Origin: Kozakia baliensis | Lineage (GTDB): Bacteria; Pseudomonadota; Alphaproteobacteria; Acetobacterales; Acetobacteraceae | Length of the DNA: 64,000 nucleotides | Assembly (NCBI RefSeq): GCF_001787335.1 | Contig: NZ_CP014674.1 | Span: forward strand, 2,819,001 to 2,883,000 | Direction of reading: 5' to 3' | Shown here: positions 8,517 through 17,802 of the stretch, piece by piece | Layout of the letters: the number at the start of each line of letters is the position of its first letter | Numbering within the stretch: the stretch's first letter is position 1 | Made by a program: the position numbers and the translations under genes | Notes under the pieces: model-generated | The model's database searches: none | What the model was told of the DNA's origin: nothing | The model's input: the letters and a program-made list of their open reading frames with translations, nothing else

Positions 8517-9407
8517 TTGGGCGAGCAGGCGCCGGAAAAGCCCGATCAGACGGACGAACAGATAGGGCCAGATTCGCCGCATCTCGACGAGCAGCAACAA
8601 GAACAGGCCGCTTCCCGCGCAACGATCGGACCATTGGTGATCCATGAGGTCGTTCGTGCGCAGGGCGTGGAGGAGTTGGAGCGTTCGACCCGCGGGCTGG
8701 TCTGGTCCGGGCTTGCGGCGGGGCTTTCGATCGGGTTCTCGTTCCTGGCCGACGCCACGATTATGGCGGCGTTGCCGGATCGTCCGTGGCGTCCTTTAAT
8801 TTCGAGTTTCGGCTATAGCATCGGCTTTCTTATCGTCGTGCTGGGCCAACAGCAGCTCTTTACCGAGACCACACTGACGGCGCTGATCCCCGCGCTAACG
8901 GAAAATACGCTGGCTTCTTACCGGCGTGCGGCGCGGGTGTGGGGATTGGTGTTGTGCGCCAATATTTTGCCTACGCTGTTATGGGGCTGGGTCGCCGCGC
9001 GTAGCGAACTGTTCCCACACGCGACGATCATGGCCATGCGCGAACTCTCCGATGCGTCCATGGCACATGGCTTTTGGCAGACCATGGGCTTGGCGGCGCT
9101 TGCAGGCTGGCTGATCGGATTGATGGTCTGGATACTGCCGGCTTCAGGGAGTGCTAAGCCGTTTATGGTGATTCTCCTGACCTACCTGGTGGCCATGTTC
9201 GGTTTTCCGCACATCATCGCAGGTTCTGCCGAGGCGTTTTTCGGCGTCATGATGGGAAATGCGACGATTGGGGATTTTCTCGGCCGCTTCTTCATCCCGA
9301 CATTGATTGGAAATATGGTCGGGGGAACGGTTTTGGCGGCGATGTTCAATCACGCGCAGATCAAGGACGAGTTGAAGGAAAGCACGCCAGATAAGTTTAG
9401 GCGTTAG
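8517..9407 (+). CDS. Formate/nitrite transporter (FNT) family protein
   Basis: Membrane protein of about 296 residues resembling the YfdC branch of FNT channels: a charged N-terminal tail of about 50 residues, then six helices with GLVWSGLAAGLSIGFSFLA, GQQQLFTETTLTALIPAL and FGFPHIIAGSAEAFFGVM. FNT proteins pass small monovalent anions; the YfdC branch has no settled substrate. The start is uncertain. TTG 8517 has AGGG at a spacing of 8, and TTG 8511 overlaps the previous stop as TTGA; a far upstream ATG inside the preceding gene is unlikely. Its stop overlaps the end of the converging folC by four bases. Confidence 0.78.
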   Translation: MGEQAPEKPDQTDEQIGPDSPHLDEQQQEQAASRATIGPLVIHEVVRAQGVEELERSTRGLVWSGLAAGLSIGFSFLADATIMAALPDRPWRPLISSFGYSIGFLIVVLGQQQLFTETTLTALIPALTENTLASYRRAARVWGLVLCANILPTLLWGWVAARSELFPHATIMAMRELSDASMAHGFWQTMGLAALAGWLIGLMVWILPASGSAKPFMVILLTYLVAMFGFPHIIAGSAEAFFGVMMGNATIGDFLGRFFIPTLIGNMVGGTVLAAMFNHAQIKDELKESTPDKFRR

Positions 9408-10714
9408 TCGATCCGCGCGCCGTCCTGCTGCAAGGCAATGCCCGCGAGATAGAGGCTGCCGCATATCAACACCCGCGCGGGCGGCCCATTCAGGCGGCGC
9501 AAGGCTTCGATAATGGTCGGGCCGGGAATGGCGCGGCCTTTCGAAGAAGCGACGATTTCCTCCACTGGCAGCGCCAGATGCTGCCCTTTTTCACTCACGG
9601 CCTGAACGGTTGCGGCATGCGTCAAAAGCGGGTTGAGAAAGCCCGCGGCATCCTTGCTTTGCTTCATGCCGACGATCAAATGCGTGGGCCGGTCCGCCCA
9701 ATCCGACAAAGTCGCGCCTAGCGCTTCCCCGGCGTTGGGATTGTGGCCGCCATCGAGCCAAAGCTCCCAATCCGAGGGTAGCAATTTAGCGAGTTTGCCG
9801 TGCAGCCGTTGTAGGCGTGCCGGCCATGTCGTGCGCGCAATTCCGGCCCAGGCGATGGCCGGCAACGCCAGGGGGCTGGCGCGCAACGTGGCGATGGCCA
9901 GTGCGGCATTGGCGCCTTGATGACGGCCACGCAGGGCGGGGGCGGGGAGTTCAAGCACGCCTTTGGCGTCGCTATAGCGCAATCCGGTGTCGGTATGTTG
10001 GAAATGAATATCTTCGCCAAGCAGGGAAAACGGCGCGTTCAGTTCTTGCGCGCGGGCGCGAAGAATATTTGCCGCTTCCGGTAATTGCACGGCGCTGACG
10101 ATGGGAACACCGCTTTTGATGATGCCCGCTTTTTCGGCGGCGATCTCCGCCAATGTCTCGCCGAGGAACGCCTGATGATCGAGGTCGATCGGCGTGATGG
10201 CGCAAGCGATGGGGCGTTCGATGACGTTCGTGGCGTCCAGCCGTCCGCCAAGGCCGACTTCGATGATGGCTAGATCCGCCGGTATGCGGGAAAAGAGAAG
10301 GAAGCCCGCAGCAGTCAGAACTTCGAACACCGTGATCGGCGCGTCGCCATTGATGCGTTCCACTTCTTCCAGAGCAGCGACGAGCGCATCTTCACTCACC
10401 AACTTGCCGGCGAGGCGGAAGCGTTCCGTTACGTCCAGAAGATGGGGGCTGGTCATGACGTGAACGCGAAGGCCACCTGCTTCCGCAATCGCGCGAAGGT
10501 TAGCGCATGTGCTGCCCTTGCCGTTCGTCCCGGCGACGTGGATGACGGGCGGCAGGGCACGTTCTGGGTGGCCGAGTTTGGCCAACAGCGCATGAAGGCG
10601 ATCAAGCGAGAGGTCGATAAGTTTTGGGTAGAGGTTTTGCAGCCGCGCCAGGATTTCTCCTGGGCGACCGGAATATTCATCGCTCAATTTCGCGGGAACG
10701 CCTTGGTCGCTCAT
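9404..10714 (-). CDS. folC: Bifunctional dihydrofolate/folylpolyglutamate synthase
   Basis: Cytoplasmic Mur-ligase-family enzyme that adds glutamate to dihydropteroate and to folates. The 436-residue protein has the ATP loop HVAGTNGKGSTCANL near residue 63, MTSPHLLDVTERFRL, the metal/folate segment EVGLGGRLDATNV and the C-terminal DGGHNPNAGEAL. It follows accD on the minus strand (55 bases between them), the usual alphaproteobacterial accD-folC pair. In many relatives trpA lies directly upstream of accD; here trpBA is about 42 kb away. The stop overlaps the converging FNT gene by four bases. Confidence 0.94.
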   Translation of the reverse strand: MSDQGVPAKLSDEYSGRPGEILARLQNLYPKLIDLSLDRLHALLAKLGHPERALPPVIHVAGTNGKGSTCANLRAIAEAGGLRVHVMTSPHLLDVTERFRLAGKLVSEDALVAALEEVERINGDAPITVFEVLTAAGFLLFSRIPADLAIIEVGLGGRLDATNVIERPIACAITPIDLDHQAFLGETLAEIAAEKAGIIKSGVPIVSAVQLPEAANILRARAQELNAPFSLLGEDIHFQHTDTGLRYSDAKGVLELPAPALRGRHQGANAALAIATLRASPLALPAIAWAGIARTTWPARLQRLHGKLAKLLPSDWELWLDGGHNPNAGEALGATLSDWADRPTHLIVGMKQSKDAAGFLNPLLTHAATVQAVSEKGQHLALPVEEIVASSKGRAIPGPTIIEALRRLNGPPARVLICGSLYLAGIALQQDGARID

Positions 10715-10768
10715 CGTATTCTTTCGCGAAAGGCGAGGGGCGACCTCGCGTTTCCCTGAAATTTTCTG

Positions 10769-11650
10769 TTAGGCTGTTTCGAGAGCCGGTTTGGCTTCTT
10801 CGTTTTTCTTATTGGTCATCAGGCCGATCAGGCGAGACAGCGTCTCGTGCAGTTCCGGGCGTTTAACGACCATATCCACCATGCCGTGATCGCGCAGATA
10901 TTCCGAACGCTGGAAGCCTTCGGGCAATTTCTCGCGCACCGTATCCTGAATAACACGTGGACCGGTGAAGGCGATCAGCGCTTCCGGCTCGGCCAACTGA
11001 ACGTCGCCCAACATGGCGAAGGATGCGGAGACGCCGCCCGTGGTCGGGTTCGTCAGCACCACGAGATAGGGCAGGCCTGCATCACGCAGCATCTCTACGC
11101 CGATGGTGGTGCGCGGCATCTGCATGAGCGAGATCACGCCTTCCTGCATGCGCGCGCCGCCCGACGCCGTATAGACGACCAGCGCCGCCCGCTGGAGCAC
11201 GGCCAGACGGCAAGCGGCAACGAAAGCCTCGCCCATCGCGGCGCCCATGGTGCCGGCCATGAATTCATACGCCATGACGGCAACGACGGCATCGTTACCG
11301 CCGATCTTGCCATGGGCGACGGCCAGGGACTCATCGAGATGGCTCTTGGCGCGCGCATCCTTCAGGCGTTCGGTGTAGCGTTTCTGGTCGCGGAAGCTCA
11401 GAGGATCGACTGGCGATTTCGGAAGTTCGATCCGCGTATATTCAGCGTTGTCGAACGTCCAATCCAGGCGCTCTTTCGCGGTGGCCTTCATATGATGACC
11501 GCAATGGGGGCAAACTTTCTGCGCGCGTTCGAGATCCTTGATCAGGATCATCTGGGAGCAGGATTCACAGCTGGTCCACAGATTATCGGGAACTTCGCGC
11601 TGAAGCAGACCGCGGATTTTGGGTCGGACATATTCGGTCAGCCAGCTCAT
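10769..11650 (-). CDS. accD: Acetyl-CoA carboxylase carboxyltransferase subunit beta
   Basis: Beta subunit of the carboxyltransferase that makes malonyl-CoA for fatty-acid synthesis; works with AccA. The 293-residue protein opens MSWLTEYVRPKIRG and has the four-Cys zinc ribbon (CESC ... CPHC, residues about 28-50), then the crotonase-like core with TASGGARMQEGVISLMQM and NPTTGGVSASFAMLGD. Start 11650 is chosen because GGAG lies seven bases upstream; an ATG directly before it (11653) is also possible. folC follows. The short C-terminal tail is Lys/Glu-rich. Confidence 0.95.
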   Translation of the reverse strand: MSWLTEYVRPKIRGLLQREVPDNLWTSCESCSQMILIKDLERAQKVCPHCGHHMKATAKERLDWTFDNAEYTRIELPKSPVDPLSFRDQKRYTERLKDARAKSHLDESLAVAHGKIGGNDAVVAVMAYEFMAGTMGAAMGEAFVAACRLAVLQRAALVVYTASGGARMQEGVISLMQMPRTTIGVEMLRDAGLPYLVVLTNPTTGGVSASFAMLGDVQLAEPEALIAFTGPRVIQDTVREKLPEGFQRSEYLRDHGMVDMVVKRPELHETLSRLIGLMTNKKNEEAKPALETA

Positions 11651-11858
11651 CATCGGTCTCCGTTGCAATGGCGGAGGGATGACCTCCCTGCCGTAATCAA
11701 GATTTTGCGGGTTTTAGCGCCGCTTCACGCGAGACGCCAGCCTGCACTTTATCTCTCATGTAAAGACATTTGGAGAGTATGGCGTTCAGGCATTCTCCAT
11801 CGACGTCTCGCGCGGAGAGACGACCGGGCTGAATGGGGCGTTCTTATTTTCTTGGAAA

Positions 11859-11933
11859 TGGTGCCGGGTGAGGGATTTGAACCCCCGGCCTTCGGTTTAC
11901 AAAACCGCTGCACTACCACTGTGCTAACCCGGC
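11859..11933 (-). tRNA. tRNA-Thr (anticodon TGT)
   Basis: Read on the minus strand, a complete cloverleaf is present: acceptor GCCGGGT pairs with ACCCGGC, D-arm GCAC/GTGC, anticodon loop TTTGTAA giving TGT, T-arm GGGGG/CCCTC around TTCAAAT, discriminator A and an encoded CCA. The first anticodon-stem pair is a G-A mismatch. It lies upstream of accD on the same strand, separated by about 200 bases in which I see no gene. Confidence 0.95.
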
Positions 11934-12057
11934 GACCTGCGGCTCTTTTGTCGGAATCGGAGGGCGTTCGTCAAGCCGTTAAACGAATCGACAAAAGAAT
12001 GTCTCGCACGCCAGTAAAAAGCGATGCAGAAGCACCGCTTTTCGCTCGCTTTTGGTC

Positions 12058-13506
12058 TTAAGCGTTCAGATAGATCGTCTGCGTTTCCACATAGGCTTCC
12101 AGCCCATGCTGGCCGTCCTCACCGCCGATGCCGCTGTCACGGTAGCCATGATGGAAGCCCTGAGCCGCTTCGCCGCCTTCGCGGTTGACGTAAACCTCAC
12201 CAAAATCGAGTTCGGAGTTGATCTTCATGATCCGGTCGAGATTGTTCGTGAATACGTAGGCGGAAAGCCCGTAGCGGGACTCGTTGGCCTGACGGATGGC
12301 GTCTTCATAGTTCTCGGTCTTGATGAGCGAGAGAACCGGACCGAACACTTCGTCCTGCGTGATATCCATCTTCTCGTTGACGCCGGTCAGCAAGGTCGGG
12401 GCATAGAATTGCCCCTGGTCGTAGAGGCCGCCTATGAGGCGCTTGCCACCGAATTCCAGTTTCGCGCCTTGCTCGACGGCTTTCTTCACCATCTGATCGA
12501 CCTTTTCGAGTTCCGGTCCGCATACTTTCGGGCCGATATCGGTCGCTTCATCCAGCGGGTCGCCTACTTTCAGCGTCTGGATGCGCGCGCGCAGCTTTTC
12601 GGCGAAGGCATCGTAGATTTTCGCATCGACATAGGTGCGTTCATTAGCGGTACAAACCTGCCCGTTATTGCCAAAGCGCGCGACGACGGCCGCTTCGACG
12701 GCGCGGTCGATATCCGCATCGTCCGCCACGATGAACGGCGCTTTACCGCCGAGTTCGAGGCGCACGATCTTCAGATGCTCGGCGGAGGCCGCCATGATCT
12801 TCTTACCTGCCGGGGTGCTGCCAGTCATGGTGATCAAGCGCGTATCGGGATGCGCCACCAAAGGCACGCCGACGCGCGGGCCATCGCCCGTTACGATATT
12901 CACGACGCCTGCCGGAATTTCCGCTTCAATCACGAGCTTCGCGAGTTCCAGCGCGGCGAGCGGCGTCATTTCATGCGGCTTGATGACGATGGTGTTGCCT
13001 GCCGCCAAGGCCGGGCCGAGCTTGCGTGCCGTCAGCGCCAATGGGAAGTTCCAGGCCGCGATCGCGCCCACCACGCCGACCGGCTTGCGGTCGATCAGGA
13101 TCTTCTCGCCAGCGCGCGAGCCGGGGATGATCTCGCCCTGAAGGCGGCGGGTGTTCTCGGCTGCGAAGCGCAGGAGTTGCACGGCGAAATTGACTTCGAC
13201 GCGCGATTCCTTGATCGGCTTGCCCATCTCCTGCGAGATCGTGCGCGCCAGATGTTCGGCGTCGCGCTCAATGAGAGTGTTGAGGCGATAGAGATAATCC
13301 GCGCGTTCCGTCGCAGTTTTACGGCTCCATGCCGGCATCGCCCGCTTGGCGGCGGCGACGGCTTTATCGACATCTTCGGACGTGCCGTTGCCGACTTGTG
13401 CGAGGGTTTTCCCGGTTGCGGGGTTCTCGACGGCGAGGCGTTCGCCTTTGCTTGCCGGCATCCAGCGACCGTCGATGAACAGATCGTAAGTGCTTTGCAA
13501 AGCCAT
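12058..13506 (-). CDS. NAD(P)+-dependent aldehyde dehydrogenase (AldA-like)
   Basis: Oxidises an aldehyde to a carboxylic acid in the cytoplasm. The 482-residue protein has the full ALDH pattern: AAWNFPLALTARKLGPAL for cofactor and oxyanion Asn, FTGS-like TMTGSTPAGKKI, the general-base Glu in RLELGGKAP, and the catalytic Cys in NNGQVCTANERTYV. Overall it most resembles lactaldehyde/glycolaldehyde dehydrogenase AldA, with the C-terminal GGEAAQGFHHGYRDSGIGGEDG. It is monocistronic, facing tRNA-Thr downstream. Substrate is inferred from similarity only. A 495-codon frame on the opposite strand is a compositional shadow. Confidence 0.9.
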   Translation of the reverse strand: MALQSTYDLFIDGRWMPASKGERLAVENPATGKTLAQVGNGTSEDVDKAVAAAKRAMPAWSRKTATERADYLYRLNTLIERDAEHLARTISQEMGKPIKESRVEVNFAVQLLRFAAENTRRLQGEIIPGSRAGEKILIDRKPVGVVGAIAAWNFPLALTARKLGPALAAGNTIVIKPHEMTPLAALELAKLVIEAEIPAGVVNIVTGDGPRVGVPLVAHPDTRLITMTGSTPAGKKIMAASAEHLKIVRLELGGKAPFIVADDADIDRAVEAAVVARFGNNGQVCTANERTYVDAKIYDAFAEKLRARIQTLKVGDPLDEATDIGPKVCGPELEKVDQMVKKAVEQGAKLEFGGKRLIGGLYDQGQFYAPTLLTGVNEKMDITQDEVFGPVLSLIKTENYEDAIRQANESRYGLSAYVFTNNLDRIMKINSELDFGEVYVNREGGEAAQGFHHGYRDSGIGGEDGQHGLEAYVETQTIYLNA

Positions 13507-13616
13507 GATTTCACTCCTTGTTTGCCGGTCAAGGCGTGAGGCCGCACCCGGCTATGGTGTCAGGAGGTGAACGATTTAACGCGCGAAAGTTGCGATGGAA
13601 GGGGGTGAAAGATAGT

Positions 13617-13787
13617 TTAAGTTCCACCCTTTTCCGAAACAGGACGCATGAGATTGGCGGGCGGCGGCAAGTGCGGCGAATTGTCGATCACGCCATATCC
13701 GTCCGGCGCGTAGCCGGGATGACGCGCTTTATGTTGCGCGCATCCGGCAAGAAGGGCCCCTAAAATCAGGGCGGTGGCTATTCTCAT
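13617..13787 (-). CDS. Small lipoprotein, 56 aa
   Basis: The ORF begins MRIATALILGALLAGC, a type II signal peptide with lipobox LAGC (Cys16 lipidation site). The remaining 40 residues are hydrophilic and rich in Pro, His and Gly (KARHPGYAPDGYGVIDN, then PHLPPPANLMRP). The start overlaps the mrp stop as ATGA, so it is translated with Mrp. It is too short for a known domain and I do not recognise it. Similar Pro/Tyr-rich mini-lipoproteins are common in acetic acid bacteria genomes as unannotated genes. Confidence 0.7.
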   Translation of the reverse strand: MRIATALILGALLAGCAQHKARHPGYAPDGYGVIDNSPHLPPPANLMRPVSEKGGT

Positions 13788-14929
13788 GCGTTCGGCCCCA
13801 TGCGCAGGCTTTTGGCCACGGAACGCGCGAGTTTGGTGTAGGCCTGTGCGGCTTCGCTTTCAGGAGCGGCGAGGATGATCGGCGTTCCGGCATCGCCACT
13901 GAGGCGGATGTCGGCCAGAAGCGGGATTTCGCCCAGGAACGGCACGCCGGATTTCTCCGCCTCCTCCCGTGCGCCGCCATGCCCGAAGAGTTCAGTACGA
14001 TGGTTGCAGTTCGGGCAGCAGAAATAGGACATGTTTTCGACGAGCCCGAGGAGGGGTACGTTCATGCGTTCGAACATCTTCAGGCCGCGCCGCGCGTCGA
14101 GCAGCGCAATATCCTGCGGGGTGGAGACGATCACCGCCCCGCGTAGGCTGAGTTTCTGCGCGATGGTCAGTTGTGCATCGCCGGTGCCGGGAGGCATGTC
14201 GATGACGAGCACATCGAGTTCCGGCCAGGCGACGTCGCCGAGGAACTGGCCGATCGCGCCCATCACCATTGGGCCGCGCCAGATCATGGCCTGTTGCTCG
14301 TCCACCAGAAAGCCGATGGACATGGCGTGCATGCCCCAGGCTTCGACGGGGATGATCTTGCCGTTTTCTATGGCGGGTTTGGCGGAGTGCCCCAACATTC
14401 GCGGCAAAGAGGGGCCATAAATATCGGCGTCCAGCATGCCGGTGCGCAGCCCGAGTTTGGCCAGCCCTGCCGCAAGATTGACGGCCGTGGTGGATTTGCC
14501 GACGCCGCCTTTACCGGAAGCCACGGCGATGATGGCGCGCACCTGGGGAAGCGCCTTGCCACCCGGCGCGGCTTGTTGCGCGTTGCCGGGATTATTGGCG
14601 GGCGCGTCCAGTTTGAAAGGGCGGTGGCCTTGCGATTGGGGAACAGCCTGACCGGGCGGACGATGCGCGGTGAGAACGATGGTGGCGCGGTCGATGCCTG
14701 GAAGTTTGGCGATTTCAGCTTCGGCGCGCGGGCGCAACGGTTCGACGCGCGCGGCGTCATCCCGCGAGGCGGAAAGGGAAACATGGGCATGGCCGTCTCG
14801 CACCGCTACGCCTTCGAGCGAGGCGAAGGACAGGACGTTGGAAGCGCCGCTATCGTCTTTGACGAGGCGAAGCGTTTCGAGAATCCTACCCGAATCGGTG
14901 CTGTTGCCGGGCTTGTCGGAATCGGTCAT
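13784..14929 (-). CDS. mrp: Mrp/ApbC iron-sulfur cluster carrier ATPase
   Basis: Cytoplasmic P-loop ATPase that transfers Fe-S clusters to apoproteins. The 381-residue protein has an N-terminal MIP18-like (DUF59) domain, a Pro/Gln-rich linker, then the deviant Walker A ASGKGGVGKSTTAVNLA, the switch segment DADIYGPSLPRMLG, MPPGTGDAQLT and the C-x-x-C pair FCCPNC that binds the cluster. ATG 14929 is supported by AAAGGA seven bases upstream; earlier in-frame starts would run into the promoter region of the divergent opgC. A small lipoprotein gene overlaps its stop. Confidence 0.93.
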   Translation of the reverse strand: MTDSDKPGNSTDSGRILETLRLVKDDSGASNVLSFASLEGVAVRDGHAHVSLSASRDDAARVEPLRPRAEAEIAKLPGIDRATIVLTAHRPPGQAVPQSQGHRPFKLDAPANNPGNAQQAAPGGKALPQVRAIIAVASGKGGVGKSTTAVNLAAGLAKLGLRTGMLDADIYGPSLPRMLGHSAKPAIENGKIIPVEAWGMHAMSIGFLVDEQQAMIWRGPMVMGAIGQFLGDVAWPELDVLVIDMPPGTGDAQLTIAQKLSLRGAVIVSTPQDIALLDARRGLKMFERMNVPLLGLVENMSYFCCPNCNHRTELFGHGGAREEAEKSGVPFLGEIPLLADIRLSGDAGTPIILAAPESEAAQAYTKLARSVAKSLRMGPNA

Positions 14930-15065
14930 GACAATCCTTTCGCGTCGAGCGCGTTCTTTTCGACGCTTATCGTAACATGCAAAGCTGTAGATCGCACACG
15001 TCCATCCGCGTATGAGCGCACGCAAGAGCCCGATATAGTTTTGTGGCGCCGGAGAGTTTTCAAGC

Positions 15066-16250
15066 ATGGATCAAGCGCCGTCTGCGGCAGCGCCCAAACG
15101 TAAACGCCGCGACCACCGAATTGACGCCCTGCGCGGTATCGCATTGCTGATGATGCTGGCCGACCATGCGCCGCAAGATGTGCTCAATCGCTTCACCTTG
15201 CGTAATTTCGGCTTTGCCGATGCGGCGGAAATCTTCGTGCTGCTGGCCGGGTATGCGTCTTGGTTGGCTTATGGGCGCTTGATCCTCCGCCCGCCGCCGA
15301 ATGGCGGCTGGAAGCTGGGTTGGGAGCGGATCTTACGGCGCTGCTGGCGTTTATATCTGTTCCAGATGGTGATGCTGCTGATCTCGGTGCTGACGATCCG
15401 CCAATGGCGTCATTTCTGGACGGTGCCGGTTGATTTTCTGGAGCCCGAACTGGCGCACGGCAATGGGTGGATCTGGCATGTGCTGACGCTTCAGGCCCTG
15501 CCCAATAATCTCAATATTCTGCCGCTTTATATCGTTCTGCTCGCCTGTTTCCCGGTCATGCTCTTTCTGTGGAAGATATCGCCCTGGTTGTTGGCAGGGG
15601 TCAGCACGGCGCTTTGGGTTCTCGCCAATCTCGATCCGACGATCAACATTCCAAACTGGCTGGACCCGGACGGCTGGTATTTCGATCCGTTGGCCTGGCA
15701 GTTCATTTTCGTCATGGGAATGTTGGCTGCGGTGATGGCGGGCCAACGCGAAGGCAATCTGCCGGGGCCGGTCTGGCTGCGCGTGCTCTGCCTGCTCTAT
15801 TTGCTGTGGGGCATCATCGAGTGCTTCCCTTACGAAAGCTGGGGGCTGCCGAGCCTGCGATTGACGCATATTCCATCGGCGGAGAAATCCACGCTCGCGT
15901 ATTGGCGTTGGCTGGAAGCGCTGGCGATTCTGATCCTGGTGCAATCCTCCCTGTTCGCAACGAAGCTTTCCGAAACGTGGATCGGGCAGAAGCTGGCATT
16001 ATTGGGGCGTCATTCCTTGGAAGTTTTCAGCCTCGGCACGGTACTGGATTTGTTTGCGCGGTTGGTGATGAACACGTTCGGGGACGGCTGGACCGTTCAG
16101 GTGCTGGTGAACGCTATCGGCCTGGGAGGCGTTTACGCCGTGGCATGGTGGCTAGACCGGCATCGACGCGAAGCGGCCATGATGTCGGGCGAGACGCGCA
16201 AAGAGGCGCGTCTCGAAGCGGCGCAAGGAGCAGGTGACGACCGCCCGTAA
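15066..16250 (+). CDS. opgC: OpgC-domain membrane protein
   Basis: Multi-span acyltransferase-like protein of 394 residues. The N-terminus RDHRIDALRGIALLMMLADH and the segment FGFADAAEIFVLLAGYASWLAYGR are typical of the OpgC family, which in alphaproteobacteria adds succinyl groups to osmoregulated periplasmic glucans. About ten hydrophobic helices follow; the C-terminus is charged. The presence of opgD/G and opgH about 4-6 kb downstream on the same strand supports a role in decorating the same glucan, but the intervening genes mean this is inference. Divergent from mrp; the DegP-type gene follows 20 bases later. Confidence 0.8.
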   Translation: MDQAPSAAAPKRKRRDHRIDALRGIALLMMLADHAPQDVLNRFTLRNFGFADAAEIFVLLAGYASWLAYGRLILRPPPNGGWKLGWERILRRCWRLYLFQMVMLLISVLTIRQWRHFWTVPVDFLEPELAHGNGWIWHVLTLQALPNNLNILPLYIVLLACFPVMLFLWKISPWLLAGVSTALWVLANLDPTINIPNWLDPDGWYFDPLAWQFIFVMGMLAAVMAGQREGNLPGPVWLRVLCLLYLLWGIIECFPYESWGLPSLRLTHIPSAEKSTLAYWRWLEALAILILVQSSLFATKLSETWIGQKLALLGRHSLEVFSLGTVLDLFARLVMNTFGDGWTVQVLVNAIGLGGVYAVAWWLDRHRREAAMMSGETRKEARLEAAQGAGDDRP

Positions 16251-16270
16251 TGTGAGATAGCTTGGTCATC

Positions 16271-17794
16271 ATGAATCATCGTGTCGTTCTTGCCGCTTTG
16301 CTCAGCGGCGTGTCCCTGCCGTTTTCGGCTTTCGCTCAAACCGCGTCGCCGCCTCCGCAGGCCGCGCCTGCGGTTTCGGCCCAGGCCGTTCATGCCGCGC
16401 CGGAAAGCTTTGCCGATCTGGCTGCGCAATTGCTGCCCGCCGTCGTCAATATTTCGACCTCCGCGACGCTGAAAGCGGGGGACGGGGATGACGATGACGG
16501 GCCGGATGACAGTCCTGACGACGGCCCTCAGGTGCCGCAATTCCCGCCCGGCTCGCCGATGGAAAAGTTTTTCCACGATTATATGAACCGCAAGCCCAAC
16601 CCCGATGAACCGCCGCGCAAGATGCAGGCCCTGGGTTCGGGCTTCATCATCTCGCCGGATGGCTATATCGTGACGAACAACCACGTCGTGAAAGACGCGG
16701 ACAAGGTTTCCGTCACGTTGCAGGACGATACGGTATTGCCCGCGAAGATTATCGGGCGGGACGGCCGCACCGATCTGGCGGTGCTGAAAGTCGAATCTCC
16801 CAAACCGCTCCCGATTGTCTCCTTCGGGGATAGCGACAAGGCGCGCGTGGGCGATCGCGTGCTGGCAATCGGCAACCCGTTCGGGCTTTCGGGCACGGTG
16901 ACGAGCGGCATCGTCTCGTCTCGTGGGCGCGACATCAATCACGGCCTTTACGACGACTATATTCAGACGGATGCTTCGATCAATCGCGGCAATTCCGGCG
17001 GCCCTCTTTTCGATATCAACGGCCATGTCATCGGCATCAACACCGCGATCTATAGTTCCAGCGGCGGCTCCATCGGCATCGGCTTCGCCATTCCGGCCAA
17101 CGATGCGCGTGGCGTTATCGACCAGCTGCGGCGCGACGGTCATGTCTCGCGCGGTTGGATCGGCGTGCGCGTTCAGGACGTCACGCACGATATTGCCGAT
17201 AGCATCGGGCTGAAGCCCGCGCGTGGTGCGATGATCGCGGGGGTGGAGGCCAAAGGACCGGCCGCGGCGGCCGGGATGAAAACGGGCGATGTCATCACCG
17301 CGCTGAACGGGACGGCCATCGACGGTCACGCCCTGCCGCGTTTGGTGGCGGAGATCGCGCCCGGCACCAAAACGCGCTTCACCGTGTGGCGCAAAGGGCA
17401 GGTCTTGCCGCTGGATGTGATGGTCAAAGCCTCGCCGGAAGCGCCGGACATGCCGCCGGAAGCCGCCAAGGCCAAGGGGAAATCTTCGCTCTCGCTAGCG
17501 GATATCGGCATGACGCTGGGCATGATCGACGATGAAACGCGCCATAAGTTCAGCCTGTCGGACTCGCAGCGTGGCGTCGTGATCACGGATGTGACGCAGG
17601 ACGGACCGGCTTCGTCGCGCGGTTTGCAGGCGGGCGATGTCATTACCGAAGTGCAGCAGGTGGATATCGACTCACCGGATGCGTTCTCCAAGGAACTGAG
17701 CCGCGCGCGGCAACAAAAGAAGCATTCGGTCTTGTTGCTTGTCCAGAATAGTGACGGGTTGCGATGGGTGCCGGTTCCACTCAACGGCGGCTGA
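16271..17794 (+). CDS. DegP/Do-type periplasmic serine protease
   Basis: Envelope quality-control protease/chaperone of the HtrA family, 507 residues. A Sec signal peptide ending SAFAQ precedes an Ala/Pro-rich stretch and an acidic loop (GDDDDG-type). The protease domain shows His in TNNHVVKDADK, Asp in GRTDLAVLKVE and Ser in NRGNSGGPLF. Two PDZ domains follow (RGWIGVRVQDV onward, then GLQAGDVITEVQQ). ATG 16271 is chosen over the TTG at 16262. The FUSC gene starts 8 bases after the stop. Placed in an envelope-gene stretch, it may act on misfolded periplasmic proteins; its regulation is not visible. Confidence 0.92.
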   Translation: MNHRVVLAALLSGVSLPFSAFAQTASPPPQAAPAVSAQAVHAAPESFADLAAQLLPAVVNISTSATLKAGDGDDDDGPDDSPDDGPQVPQFPPGSPMEKFFHDYMNRKPNPDEPPRKMQALGSGFIISPDGYIVTNNHVVKDADKVSVTLQDDTVLPAKIIGRDGRTDLAVLKVESPKPLPIVSFGDSDKARVGDRVLAIGNPFGLSGTVTSGIVSSRGRDINHGLYDDYIQTDASINRGNSGGPLFDINGHVIGINTAIYSSSGGSIGIGFAIPANDARGVIDQLRRDGHVSRGWIGVRVQDVTHDIADSIGLKPARGAMIAGVEAKGPAAAAGMKTGDVITALNGTAIDGHALPRLVAEIAPGTKTRFTVWRKGQVLPLDVMVKASPEAPDMPPEAAKAKGKSSLSLADIGMTLGMIDDETRHKFSLSDSQRGVVITDVTQDGPASSRGLQAGDVITEVQQVDIDSPDAFSKELSRARQQKKHSVLLLVQNSDGLRWVPVPLNGG

Positions 17795-17802
17795 CAGATT
17801 CG

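Noticed and set aside
10847-12061. 404-codon plus-strand frame across accD and tRNA-Thr
   Set aside because: Antisense to accD in a GC-rich region and runs through a tRNA; low-complexity translation without domain. Shadow frame.
12052-13539. 495-codon plus-strand frame opposite the aldehyde dehydrogenase
   Set aside because: Exact mirror of a strong ALDH gene; Arg/Asp/His-rich translation typical of antisense frames.
16133-17329. 398-codon minus-strand frame opposite the DegP-type gene
   Set aside because: Antisense shadow; Arg-rich with no recognisable domain or ribosome site.
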